From NCBI GenBank assembly GCA_944376655.1, contig CALWDJ010000011.1:1-63511 (forward strand): 63,511 nucleotides of DNA. The letters are read 5' to 3'. Source of the DNA: an uncultured Clostridia bacterium (GTDB lineage: Bacteria > Bacillota > Clostridia > Oscillospirales > Acutalibacteraceae). Below the pieces are notes generated by a model, which made no database searches, was not told the origin of the DNA, and was given only the letters and a program-made list of their open reading frames with translations. The position numbers were made by a program, and so were the translations under genes. This document shows positions 16,219 through 25,162 of this stretch, one piece after another (position 1 is the first letter of the stretch; the number at the start of each line of letters is the position of its first letter).

Positions 16219-16224
16219 ACGCTT

Positions 16225-16253
16225 ATTGTATATTATATTTCCCGTTTTGTCAA
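16225..16253 (-). promoter_or_regulatory. SigA promoter of the riboswitch-folT transcript
   Basis: Minus strand TTGACA (16253-16248), 17-bp spacer, TACAAT (16230-16225). The predicted start falls at about 16218, the beginning of the aptamer. Confidence 0.88.
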
Positions 16254-16291
16254 TACCGGACGGCAATACTTTTTATTTTTTCCGTAAAATC

Positions 16292-16330
16292 AAAAAACAG
16301 ACGCCTGCACAAAATATGTACAGACGTCTG
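16292..16330 (-). terminator. Terminator of the ferredoxin gene
   Basis: Stem cagacgtctg / caggcgtctg with a 13-nt loop, T6 on the minus strand, about 40 nt after the ferredoxin stop. Confidence 0.75.
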
Positions 16331-16368
16331 CATATTTCCAAAGCGCACGGTAAAACGCCGCGTTTTTA

Positions 16369-16539
16369 TTAGTCTTCGGAAATAGCCTCAACCGGGCAGC
16401 CGGCAGCGCAGGCACCGCAGCTGATGCACTTCTCCGGATCTATCTCGTAACGCTCTGCTCCCTCGGAGATAGCGTCGCACGGACAGCCGGCAGCACAGGC
16501 ACCACAGCTGATGCAAGCGTCGGAAATCTTATAAGCCAT
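16369..16539 (-). CDS. 2[4Fe-4S] ferredoxin
   Basis: A 56-aa clostridial-type ferredoxin with two complete cluster motifs: CISCGACAAGCPCDAI and CISCGACAAGCPVEAI (C-x2-C-x2-C-x3-C-P). The first motif has an extra Cys after CP. GGAGGTG lies 9 nt before the ATG. It is the low-potential electron carrier of anaerobic metabolism and a plausible electron donor for the FTR-like protein at 10848. Confidence 0.95.
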   Translation of the reverse strand: MAYKISDACISCGACAAGCPCDAISEGAERYEIDPEKCISCGACAAGCPVEAISED

Positions 16540-16636
16540 CTGAAAACACCTCCATAGACTGTTTTAATTATTGTAGCAACATTTGCTGCAAAAAGCAAGT
16601 AAAATATATTCCCATTCTCACAAAATCCGAGCTTTT

Positions 16637-17485
16637 TCACTGCTCCGGCTTTTTCTGCTCCTTCAGCCGTTTTTTCGAGCGGGAAATCAGCTTCACATCG
16701 TCCCTGTGGACCTTGAAGGGTATGCTGTCGCTGTCCACGAGCTTCACAAAAAGATTGCCGGTTATCACGTTCGCGTCGGTCACTACCGCAGGACCTTCGT
16801 CGGTCTGCACCGTAGCGCCTACATTTGGGGTAAAGGAATTGAGATACTCATACGCGTCCTGCTCGTATTTAAGGCAGCACATAAGCCTGCCGCAGCTCCC
16901 CGATATTTTTGTCGGGTTGAGCGACAGCCCCTGCTCCTTCGCCATTTTAATGGAAACCGGCTGGAAGTCGCTTAAAAACTGCTTGCAGCAGTAGGGCTGA
17001 CCGCATATTCCGAGACCGCCGAGCAGCTTCGCCTCGTCACGCACGCCTATCTGCCTTAACTCTATTCTCGTATGGAAGCGCGCCGCGAGATCCTTTACAA
17101 GCTCACGGAAATCCACCCTCCCGTCAGACGTGAAGAAAAAGACGATTTTATTTGAATCAAAGGAATATTCCACCTCGACCAGCTTCATATCAAGCTGATG
17201 CTGAGCGATAAGCTCCTCGCAGATGCCGAACGCCTCGTCCTGCTTTTTGCGGTTCTCTGCGACCTTTTTTATATCCTTTTCGGTTGCCCTGCGAAGCAGT
17301 TTTTTAAGCGGCTTTACTATCGTGCTGTCCTCAACCTCGCGATTCGCGGTGCTCACCGTGCCGAACTCAATTCCGTTCTGGGTTTCGACAATAACGTTTT
17401 CACCGGCGGTAAGGGTAATGCCGTCCGGGTCAAAATAATACTCCCTGCCCCCGTCCTTGAATTTTACAGATACGACCTCTGTCAT
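16637..17485 (-). CDS. ricT: RicT/YaaT PSP1-domain protein
   Basis: A 282-aa PSP1-family protein with the invariant cysteine pattern LGGLGICGQPYCCKQFL and KISGSCGRLMCCLKYE. In Bacillus, RicT (YaaT) works with RicA and RicF in an Fe-S complex needed for RNA processing by RNase Y, sporulation and competence. CGGAGG precedes the ATG. It follows holB in the same order as in many Firmicutes. Confidence 0.93.
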   Translation of the reverse strand: MTEVVSVKFKDGGREYYFDPDGITLTAGENVIVETQNGIEFGTVSTANREVEDSTIVKPLKKLLRRATEKDIKKVAENRKKQDEAFGICEELIAQHQLDMKLVEVEYSFDSNKIVFFFTSDGRVDFRELVKDLAARFHTRIELRQIGVRDEAKLLGGLGICGQPYCCKQFLSDFQPVSIKMAKEQGLSLNPTKISGSCGRLMCCLKYEQDAYEYLNSFTPNVGATVQTDEGPAVVTDANVITGNLFVKLVDSDSIPFKVHRDDVKLISRSKKRLKEQKKPEQ

Positions 17486-17498
17486 ATGTTCCTCCGAA

Positions 17499-18428
17499 TT
17501 ATCTTGAATATATTTCAGCCGCCCTGCACACTGCCGCGCAGAACAGCAGACCCAAATTTATATTTGTCGCAAGGCTCGCCTCAAACTCAGACAGGCTGTA
17601 ATAAAACTCCGACAGCTTCGCCGCCGTGTCTCCCGTCATGCCGATTTTCCTTATTCTGCGCGCCAGTCCCGCTTTGAGCTCTTTTATGAAAATCTCCGAG
17701 TCGATACGGCTCTTTTCAATATCCGCCGTAAGCGCGAGCATTTTTCCCTGATCGCCCGCAAGCATATAATCAATAAATTTCTCCACCGTGTCGCTTTTCT
17801 CTCCGCCGCCGTCCGACAGTATTCCGAGCGCGGCTCCGATATTTCCGCCGGTTTCTTCCGCTGCCGCGGCTATAAGCTCACTTCCATAGCCGGTGTTTTC
17901 CGCTATATAACTGACGGCGGTGTTTATATCGGGCGGCACAAGCGACAGTCTCGTACACCTTGATACGACGGTTTCAAGCAGCTCAGACGCCGACAGCGAA
18001 ACGAGAATGAAAATCACACCCTCCGGCGGCTCCTCGAGCACCTTTAAAAAGGCGTTCTGCGCCGACTCGTTCATAACCTCCGCCGTGTTTATCACAAAAA
18101 CTCTGCGTTTGCTCATATGGGGCTTGACAAACGCTTCGGCGCGCAGCGTTCTTATCTGTCCGACATTTATGAATTTTTTGCCTTCCTCCGGCGATATAAA
18201 GGTTATATCCGGGTGGGCGCCGCTTTTTGCCACACGGCAGCTGCGGCATTCGCCGCAGGGCGCGTTTTCACCGCCGCATACCGCCGCCTGCGCTATATAC
18301 CGTGCGAGCGTATGCCTGCCGGTGCCCTTATCCCCGTCTATCAGAATGGCATGGGGAATACGGCGCAGGCTTATCATAGAGGTGACCGCGTCTTTAACCC
18401 TAGCATTACCCGCAAGCGGAAAGCTCAT
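17499..18428 (-). CDS. holB: DNA polymerase III subunit delta'
   Basis: A 309-aa clamp-loader AAA+ subunit. The N-terminal part has a degenerate P-loop DGDKGTGRHTLARY, a zinc-binding cysteine set CGGENAPCGECRSC, and the SRC-like VVSRCTRL sensor 1/arginine finger region with EEPPEG before it. The C-terminal collar is shorter than in E. coli. The start overlaps the trpS stop by 4 nt (ATGA), giving an operon trpS-holB-ricT. Confidence 0.9.
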   Translation of the reverse strand: MSFPLAGNARVKDAVTSMISLRRIPHAILIDGDKGTGRHTLARYIAQAAVCGGENAPCGECRSCRVAKSGAHPDITFISPEEGKKFINVGQIRTLRAEAFVKPHMSKRRVFVINTAEVMNESAQNAFLKVLEEPPEGVIFILVSLSASELLETVVSRCTRLSLVPPDINTAVSYIAENTGYGSELIAAAAEETGGNIGAALGILSDGGGEKSDTVEKFIDYMLAGDQGKMLALTADIEKSRIDSEIFIKELKAGLARRIRKIGMTGDTAAKLSEFYYSLSEFEASLATNINLGLLFCAAVCRAAEIYSR

Positions 18429-19435
18429 AAAACAAAACCGACCTTTTTCATAGCCTTAAAGTATGTTTTTCTCGCGACGTATTCCGCCTTTTCGGCTCCA
18501 GCCTTATAAAGCTGTTCCATCGCTTTTTTATCCTTTATTATCTCATCGTGCTTCTGCTTTATGGGCGCGAGCGCATCGGCTACCGCCTCGCCCACCGCCA
18601 GCTTGAAGTCGCCGTAGCCCTTGCCCTCAAACTCGCGCTCCACATCAGCCGTGCTTTTGCCGGTGACCGCGGAATATATGGTTATAAGGTTTGATACACC
18701 CGGCTTATCTTCCGCCATACGGACCTCTGAACCGGAATCGGTCACGGCACGCTTGAATTTTCTTATTATATCGTCCCTGCCGTCAAGTATCGCAATCCAC
18801 GCATTGACATTATCGTCCGATTTCGACATTTTTTTCGACGGATCCTGAAGCGAGCGTATCCTTGCCCCAGCCTTCGGTATATACGCCTCAGGCACGGTGA
18901 AAACATCGCCGTAAATATTGTTGAAGCGCACGGCGATATCCCTCGCTATCTCAAGATGCTGCTTCTGGTCCTCGCCCACCGGCACAAGGTCGGATTTATA
19001 AAGCAGTATATCCGCCGCCATAAGCACCGGATACGAGAAAAGCCCCACATTTATATTGTCGGGGTGCTTCTTGCTCTTGTCCTTGAACTGGGTCATTCTG
19101 GACATTTCGCCGAACTGCGTATAGCAGGACAGAAGCCACGAAAGCGCCGTATGCTCAGGCACCTGCGACTGTATGAAAACGGTGTTTTTGTCGGGGTCAA
19201 TGCCAAGCGCCAGCAAAATAGCAAATGTTGAGTATATCTGACTGCGCAGCTTTGCCGGCTCCTGCCTTACGGTTATGGCGTGGAGGTCGGCGACCGCGTA
19301 GGTGCAGTCAAACTCATACTGCATTTCGGTCCAGTTTTTAAGCGCCCCGAGATAATTGCCGAGGGTGAGCAGTCCGCTCGGCTGGATACAGCTTAAAACC
19401 CTTTTTTTTGCCGTTTCTTCATTTGTATTGCACAT
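18425..19435 (-). CDS. trpS: Tryptophanyl-tRNA synthetase
   Basis: A 336-aa class I synthetase charging tRNA-Trp. Motifs: SCIQPSGLLTLGNYLGA (HIGH-like), DLVPVGEDQKQHLE, and KMSKSDDN (KMSKS). Length matches bacterial TrpRS. No T-box leader fits into the short gap upstream. The ribosome site is weak. First gene of the trpS-holB-ricT unit. Confidence 0.96.
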   Translation of the reverse strand: MCNTNEETAKKRVLSCIQPSGLLTLGNYLGALKNWTEMQYEFDCTYAVADLHAITVRQEPAKLRSQIYSTFAILLALGIDPDKNTVFIQSQVPEHTALSWLLSCYTQFGEMSRMTQFKDKSKKHPDNINVGLFSYPVLMAADILLYKSDLVPVGEDQKQHLEIARDIAVRFNNIYGDVFTVPEAYIPKAGARIRSLQDPSKKMSKSDDNVNAWIAILDGRDDIIRKFKRAVTDSGSEVRMAEDKPGVSNLITIYSAVTGKSTADVEREFEGKGYGDFKLAVGEAVADALAPIKQKHDEIIKDKKAMEQLYKAGAEKAEYVARKTYFKAMKKVGFVL

Positions 19436-19492
19436 AGCCGTTCATTCCTTTAAATTTACTGTCCTATTGATAATACCACATTTAAGTCAAAC

Positions 19493-20770
19493 TTACAAGT
19501 TTTTAATCAAACTTTCGGGGTGGCGCTTCGCGACGACCGAAAACGCGTCGAAGGCGATATCGGCGGCAAGCGCAATATCTTCGTCAGTAAGCGCGGCGTT
19601 GATGAAATGATTATGGTGGGAGGTTATGAACAGTCCTCTCGAAACACATTCGGCGACCCACTCCTGATGGAGCATAAGGCTGTCGTCATTGGCTATTCTC
19701 AAATAGAAGAGTGCCGGCTCGCCCGAAACTACAAGGTCAAACCCGTTTTCTGCCGCCGCCTTTTTGAGCGCGCCGGTAAATTTCAGACCCTTCTCACGGA
19801 AAAGCTCCGGCGTGTTGAGTCTTTTCATCTTTTCTATTGTGGCTATGCACGCCGCAAAGGGCACCGCGCTCATCCAGTAGGAGCCTGTAAACGAGAGCGA
19901 TGACGCCGCCGCCTTTAAAAAGTCCCTGCCGCAGGCGGCGGACATATTATAGCCGTTTGCAAGCGCCTTGCAGAAGCAGATTATATCTGCCTTTATGCCG
20001 TAGTAGCGGTCGCTTCCGCCTATATCGAGCCTGAAGCCGGTGCGGACATCGTCAAAAATAAGGACTATACCGTGCTCATCGCAGAATTTTCTTACCGCCT
20101 GCCATTTTTCCTTATCAGAGCAGACATTATCGTAAAAATTGCCGTGGTCATACGGCTGCGCGATAAGCGCCGCCACGTCTCCGCCGGTTTCCTGCCATAC
20201 CCGCTCAAGTCCCTCCATATCGAACCACGGAAGAATCACGTTGTTCTGCACGTCTTCGGGCAGAATCCCCGGATAATCGGCTTTCATTGCCCACGGGTCG
20301 TTTCCGTGGTAGTAGCCTTTAAAGAAAATAACCTTTTTCTTTCCGGTAAACGCCCTCGCGCAGAGCACCGAAAATGTAGTGGCGTCGGTACCGTTTTTCA
20401 TAAAATAAGCCCAGTCGGCGCTTTCGACCGTGTCGGTAAGAAGCTCGGCGCACTCTACCATTTTGTAGGACGGCGCCGTGACGCAGTTGCCCTTTTTAAG
20501 CTGTTCGGCTGCCGCGGCGTCCACCTCGGGGTCGTTATATCCTAACACATTCGGCCCGTAGGCGCACATCATATCTATGTACTTATTTCCGTCCATATCC
20601 CAGAAATAAGTTCCCTCCGCCCTTGAGCTTATAAGCGGCCATTTCTCAAGCGGCAGGAAAAGTCCCTCGGACGGTCCTAAATGCCCGTAAATTCCGGACG
20701 GTATTACCTTAAGCGCGCGGTCGAACCACTCGCGGCTTTTTGTATGTGAATATTCTGGATATTTGCTCAT
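19493..20770 (-). CDS. Class III PLP-dependent aminotransferase (GSA-aminomutase-like)
   Basis: A 425-aa fold-type I enzyme resembling glutamate-1-semialdehyde aminomutase. Seen are FWDMDGNKYIDMM, the NGTDATT phosphate loop (G-x-D-A-T), VIFFKGYYHG, LIFDDVRTGFR (Asp near the PLP ring N) and CKALANGY with the Schiff-base Lys. No haem synthesis genes are near, so GSA aminomutase itself is unlikely. AAGGAGG precedes the ATG. The SCP2-like gene lies 12 nt upstream in the operon, so they probably act together; substrate unknown. Confidence 0.85.
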   Translation of the reverse strand: MSKYPEYSHTKSREWFDRALKVIPSGIYGHLGPSEGLFLPLEKWPLISSRAEGTYFWDMDGNKYIDMMCAYGPNVLGYNDPEVDAAAAEQLKKGNCVTAPSYKMVECAELLTDTVESADWAYFMKNGTDATTFSVLCARAFTGKKKVIFFKGYYHGNDPWAMKADYPGILPEDVQNNVILPWFDMEGLERVWQETGGDVAALIAQPYDHGNFYDNVCSDKEKWQAVRKFCDEHGIVLIFDDVRTGFRLDIGGSDRYYGIKADIICFCKALANGYNMSAACGRDFLKAAASSLSFTGSYWMSAVPFAACIATIEKMKRLNTPELFREKGLKFTGALKKAAAENGFDLVVSGEPALFYLRIANDDSLMLHQEWVAECVSRGLFITSHHNHFINAALTDEDIALAADIAFDAFSVVAKRHPESLIKNL

Positions 20771-20782
20771 TATGTATCCTCC

Positions 20783-21547
20783 TTAAGCGAGATAAAGCGA
20801 AACGCGGTCAAGTATGCGGTTGATATTATCCACCATTGAAATCATGCCCGAAAGCCTTATATTTCCCCTGCACATCTCGTCAATGGTAGACACCTTGCCG
20901 GCGAACAGCCCGCTCGCGAGGTCTATATCCGAAAATTCCATAATCGCCCGTGGATTTTCCGCCCGCTCCTTTATTGTGGTGAAGTGATGGTCCTTAACCC
21001 TGACCGTAACGTAGACCCTGTCCCTTATTCCGAGGGAAACATCGCCGTCCACCGTGTTTGAGGCGGAGATTTCCGCTATCGGGTCGGAATTGGCAAGGCC
21101 GGATATCGCTCCGGCTATTGTATACAGCATGAGCAGAGTGTTCTCCTCGAAAAACGCCCGGTCTTTAAGGCTTTCCTCAGACGGGCGCAGGACCTCCTCA
21201 AGCCTGTCAGTAAGCGCGGTAAACGGACCGGTAAGGAACCTTATCAGCTTTACAGCTCCCTTTACCGGCAGCCCCGGCTTGCTCTCGTTTATCATCTGAT
21301 TGAACTTTTCGGGCGATGAAAAGTTCATTTTACAGTCAGCTCCTTCGCTGCCCTCGGTTATTTTGCAGCCTGACTGATCAAAATGAAAGGTACGGCAAGG
21401 GCCTTCCTTTACGTCAAAGCAGATTGAAACCGGCTTTTTTAACTGTTTTAAAATCTCCTTTGCCTTATTATCAAGCTCGCAGAGATTCTCAAGCGCGCCC
21501 AGCACGCCGTACATATTGGCATAAGCCAACGCTTTCTGGTCTTTCAT
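20783..21547 (-). CDS. SCP2-like sterol-transfer-fold protein
   Basis: A 254-aa protein. The N-terminal part has SICFDVKEGPCRTFHF and CKMNFSSPEKFNQMINESKPGLPV, the alternation of strands and a FxSPxxFxxM motif of SCP2/alkyl-sulfatase C-terminal folds; a second copy of the pattern (AIMEFSDIDLASGLFAGKV) lies near residues 200-220. It may bind a hydrophobic ligand. AAGGAGAG precedes the ATG. Co-transcribed with the class III aminotransferase. No specific function is known to me. Confidence 0.65.
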   Translation of the reverse strand: MKDQKALAYANMYGVLGALENLCELDNKAKEILKQLKKPVSICFDVKEGPCRTFHFDQSGCKITEGSEGADCKMNFSSPEKFNQMINESKPGLPVKGAVKLIRFLTGPFTALTDRLEEVLRPSEESLKDRAFFEENTLLMLYTIAGAISGLANSDPIAEISASNTVDGDVSLGIRDRVYVTVRVKDHHFTTIKERAENPRAIMEFSDIDLASGLFAGKVSTIDEMCRGNIRLSGMISMVDNINRILDRVSLYLA

Positions 21548-21559
21548 ATCAGTCTCTCC

Positions 21560-22141
21560 TTAATTCTGTTCGTCAAGCGACAGGCTGAAGCTCGGCATAA
21601 ACTCTTCCATAAAAATATCAGCCTCCGGGCAGCCGAGTCTTTGTATCGCTTCTCTTATGGTCTTTTCCGCCACGGCAAACTCCCGGTTGCCCATATTAAG
21701 CTCCTCGGTGCATTTTATAAGCGCCGATATCTTGTCCGCCGCCTTTACAAGCCTTTTGGTTTCTGCGTCCGGCGAGTAAATTTCCTTGAAATCCTCACGG
21801 AAATCCTCGGGCAGCATATTAAGAAGCCTTTCTTCGGCGTTCTTTTCTATCTGCTTATAAGCTGAGATAATATCGCTGTTATTGTACTTCACCGGCGTGG
21901 GCATATCTCCGGTTATTATTTCGGAGGTATCGTGAAACATAGCCGCAGCGGCGGTTTTGTCCGGGTCGGCTGTGCCGCCCAGTCTCCTCCTGTTTATAAC
22001 CGCGAGCGCGTGAGCTATCATAGCCGTTTCAAGCGAATGCTCGCTTAAGTTTTCGCTCCTTGTATTCCTCATAAGTCCCCAGCGGTAAATATTCTTCATA
22101 CGCGACATCATCGCATAAAAATGATTTTGCAAAATGTTCAC
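21560..22141 (-). CDS. YfbR-like HD-domain 5'-nucleotidase
   Basis: A 193-aa HD-domain phosphohydrolase resembling YfbR, which dephosphorylates deoxyribonucleoside monophosphates. Motifs are RSENLSEHSLETAMIAH (metal His), AAMFHDTSEIITGDMPTPVKY (HD pair and Glu) and LVKAADKISA (distal Asp). The start may be GTG at 22141 or TTG at 22132; AAAGGAT is better spaced for the TTG. First gene before the aminotransferase unit. Confidence 0.82.
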   Translation of the reverse strand: MNILQNHFYAMMSRMKNIYRWGLMRNTRSENLSEHSLETAMIAHALAVINRRRLGGTADPDKTAAAAMFHDTSEIITGDMPTPVKYNNSDIISAYKQIEKNAEERLLNMLPEDFREDFKEIYSPDAETKRLVKAADKISALIKCTEELNMGNREFAVAEKTIREAIQRLGCPEADIFMEEFMPSFSLSLDEQN

Positions 22142-22213
22142 ATCCTTTATTGAATATTATACCATTAACTGTTATAATATCAATAATGAAATTTTTTTCA
22201 AAGGATGAATCAA

Positions 22214-24841
22214 ATGAGATTTTCTTCAGCGAAGCTCACTGCGCTTCGTCCCCAAAAAGAAAAGTATATTTCCACCTTTTTCATAGCGCTCGCCACGGCG
22301 GCGGTTCTTTTTGTGCCGTATATGCTTATGAGCGAGGGCTATTTTACCTTTTACGGCGATTTCAACGTTCAGCAGATACCGTTTTACCAGCAGTGCCACA
22401 AGGCGATAAAGGAAGGCAATATCTTCTGGAGCTGGACTACCGACCTCGGCGCAAATTTCATAGGCTCGTACAGCTTTTACCTGCTCGGCAGCCCTTTTTT
22501 CTGGCTTACCATTCCTTTTCCGAACTGGTTTGTCCCCTATCTTATAGGGCCTCTGCTTATCCTTAAATTCGGCTGCGCCGCGTTTACCTCCTATTTCTAC
22601 ATCAGGCGCTTTACGAGGACCCCTCAGGCGGCGCGCCTCGGCGGTCTTCTCTACGCTTTTTCCGGCTTTTCGGTATACAATATTTTCTTCAACCATTTTC
22701 ACGAGGCTATAATTGTCTTTCCGCTGCTTCTGCTGGCGTTTGAACAGCTTATTACAGAAAACCGCCGTTTTGTCTTCGCGCTCGCAGTGGCGCTGTGCGC
22801 CGTTGTAAACTACTTTTTCTTTTTCGGAATGGTTGTTTTCACAGTAATATATTTCTTTGTCCGCCTTTTCTCAGGCGCGATAAAAGTAAAAATTTCAAGA
22901 TTTTTCGTTCTTATTTTCGAGGCTGTGCTCGGACTCGGAATAGCGGCATTTCTCCTCTATCCGTCAATACTTGCGATATTAAGCAACAGCCGCGTTTCAA
23001 GCCTTATGCTCACAAACGGCTGGAACGCCATCATGTACGGCAAGGAGCAGATTTACGCCAACGTCCTCCAATGCTTTTTCTTCCCGCCCGACATTCCGGC
23101 AAGACCGGTATTTTTCCCGGGTGCCGATGTAAAATGGTCTTCACTCGGCGGCTGGCTGCCGGTATTCAGTATGGTCGGCGTATTCACTTGGTTTTCTCAG
23201 CGCAAGGGTCACTGGCTTAAAAGAGTTATCGGGATATGTATATTTATGGCGCTTGTTCCGGTGCTCAACAGCGCGTTTTACGCTTTTAATACCGCTTATT
23301 ACGCCCGCTGGTTCTATATGCCGATACTTATGATGTGTCTCGCGACCGTTTCCCTTACCGAGGACGATACCGTAAACTGGTCGGTCGGCTACAAATGGGT
23401 AATGGGCATCACGGTAGCGGTCACGGCGGTCATAGGCTTTTTCCCGCAGAAAAACTCGGACGGCGAGCTTATCTTCGGCCTTTATTCCCAGAGCGAGGAC
23501 GGAATGTATGTCTTTCGGTTCTGGACAGCCTGCCTTATCGCGATAATGAGCCTTGTGATACTCGGTATGCTGCTTAAGGAGCTTAAAAAGGACCGCGCCG
23601 CCTTTTACAGGCTGGCCGTCATATGCGTCTGCATTGTTTCCGCGGTTTACGGAAACGTTTTTATCGCCTGCGGCCGCTCCCACTCCTATGAAATCAAGGA
23701 GGTTATGATAGACCAGCTTATCGAAGGCGAGGTTGACCTTGAGGACCCGGACAATTACAGGGTTGACGTATACGACGGTGTGGACAACACCTCTATGTAT
23801 CTGGGGCTTCCGGGAATCAACGCCTTCCATTCGGTAGTTCCGGCATCAATATTTGAGTTCTACGATTATATCGGCGTTGAGCGCAGCGTGGGAAGCCGTC
23901 CCGAAACCGATCAGGCGGCGATACGCCCCCTGCTTTCGGTAAAATATCTTCTCAACCGCAAGGACGGGGACAGTTTTCTCGATGAATACGACGAACCGCT
24001 TATGCCGGGATACGAGTACCTTAAAACAAGCGGCGGATATTATATTTACGAGAACAAGAACTATATACCGTACGGCTTTTCGTATGACTATTATATGAGC
24101 TATGATTTCTGCGACTCGTACAACCAGTCGAGCCGCGCGGCGCTTATGCTTAAGGCAATACTGCTCACCGACGAGCAGATAGAAAAATACGGCGATATGC
24201 TTGAAAACATTGAAAAGCTCGAGCTTCCGCCATATGATTTTGAGACAACGGGCACTACCCTCTCGCTTACGGACGACGCTATGGCGGCAGACTGTGAAAA
24301 CCGCCGTGAGACCGCGGCAGACTCATTCGAGACCGACAACCGCAGCTTTACCGCAAAGGTAACAAGGGACAAAGAAAACCTTGTCTTCTTCTCTGTTCCT
24401 TACGACGAGGGCTGGACAGCCTACGTCAACGGCGAGCAGACCGAGATTGAAAAGGTGAACGCCGGATTTATGGCGGTAAAGGTGGGCGCCGGAAGCAGTA
24501 CGATAAGGTTTGAGTATCTTACCCCCGGACTTGTTGACGGTCTTATAACAACCGGCGGCGCCTGCGTGGTGCTTCTCTGTTATATACTGATTTTTAATCT
24601 CTATGCAAAGCACCGCCCGGACGATACCCGCTATCCCGAGGGCGAGCAGCTTATTAAAAAATGGCGTGAGCAGGACCGCGAGGAGGCAAAGCGCATACTT
24701 GCCGAGCGGTTCCCGACAGATATTAAGCCGAGCCTTCTTGACGACGACAGCGATATATCGATTCCGCAGATAGATAACGGTTTTACCGGCGGTTTCAGCG
24801 TAACGCAGGATATTGACAGCGACAGCGACGGGGATAATTAA
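22214..24841 (+). CDS. YfhO family multi-spanning membrane protein
   Basis: An 875-aa protein of the YfhO/GT-C-like family. About 12 helices fill residues 15-450, with the extracytoplasmic loop YFTFYGDFNVQQIPFYQQC after the first helix. A large extracytoplasmic domain follows (about 480-770, ending FFSVPYDEGWTAYVNGEQTEI), then a last helix and an acidic cytosolic tail. Bacterial YfhO proteins are needed for glycosylation of lipoteichoic acid or similar polymers. AAAGGATG is better placed for the ATG at 22214 than for the one at 22205. Confidence 0.85.
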   Translation: MRFSSAKLTALRPQKEKYISTFFIALATAAVLFVPYMLMSEGYFTFYGDFNVQQIPFYQQCHKAIKEGNIFWSWTTDLGANFIGSYSFYLLGSPFFWLTIPFPNWFVPYLIGPLLILKFGCAAFTSYFYIRRFTRTPQAARLGGLLYAFSGFSVYNIFFNHFHEAIIVFPLLLLAFEQLITENRRFVFALAVALCAVVNYFFFFGMVVFTVIYFFVRLFSGAIKVKISRFFVLIFEAVLGLGIAAFLLYPSILAILSNSRVSSLMLTNGWNAIMYGKEQIYANVLQCFFFPPDIPARPVFFPGADVKWSSLGGWLPVFSMVGVFTWFSQRKGHWLKRVIGICIFMALVPVLNSAFYAFNTAYYARWFYMPILMMCLATVSLTEDDTVNWSVGYKWVMGITVAVTAVIGFFPQKNSDGELIFGLYSQSEDGMYVFRFWTACLIAIMSLVILGMLLKELKKDRAAFYRLAVICVCIVSAVYGNVFIACGRSHSYEIKEVMIDQLIEGEVDLEDPDNYRVDVYDGVDNTSMYLGLPGINAFHSVVPASIFEFYDYIGVERSVGSRPETDQAAIRPLLSVKYLLNRKDGDSFLDEYDEPLMPGYEYLKTSGGYYIYENKNYIPYGFSYDYYMSYDFCDSYNQSSRAALMLKAILLTDEQIEKYGDMLENIEKLELPPYDFETTGTTLSLTDDAMAADCENRRETAADSFETDNRSFTAKVTRDKENLVFFSVPYDEGWTAYVNGEQTEIEKVNAGFMAVKVGAGSSTIRFEYLTPGLVDGLITTGGACVVLLCYILIFNLYAKHRPDDTRYPEGEQLIKKWREQDREEAKRILAERFPTDIKPSLLDDDSDISIPQIDNGFTGGFSVTQDIDSDSDGDN

Positions 24842-24885
24842 AGCAGGCTTTTTTCCGTAATTTGCCGCATATCTGTTAAAAATAA

Positions 24886-24922
24886 CCCCGTCAGGAGCGA
24901 ATAAACGCTTCTGACGGGGTTT
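24886..24922 (+). terminator. Terminator of the YfhO gene
   Basis: Stem ccccgtcaggagcg / cgcttctgacgggg, 6-nt loop, with only a short T-run (ggggttt). Confidence 0.7.
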
Positions 24923-25162
24923 GAAATAATTATACTTGAATCTGATTTTAATATTAAAAATATAATTAAGTTATTAAGTTATTATTGTCTATCAACAAGA
25001 AATTTTTTTGACAGTCACTGACCGTATTTATAAGTAAACCGTCAATCCTTTTTGTGCTTATCTGCTTACTTTATAAACGCCGTACATTATTGCCGATAAT
25101 AACGCCAGTAACGCAATTTTCCATACTGAAGACCATATTTTATGCAAAATACTTCTTTTAGG
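24923..25162. other. AT-rich intergenic region with a possible short membrane peptide
   Basis: Mostly AT-rich sequence without promoter or RNA structure. On the minus strand 25147-25058 a TTG-started 29-codon frame reads as one membrane helix (KIALLALLSAIMYGVYKVSR). It has only a weak AAAGAAG site, and may be another fragment of the decayed membrane gene upstream. Confidence 0.35.
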
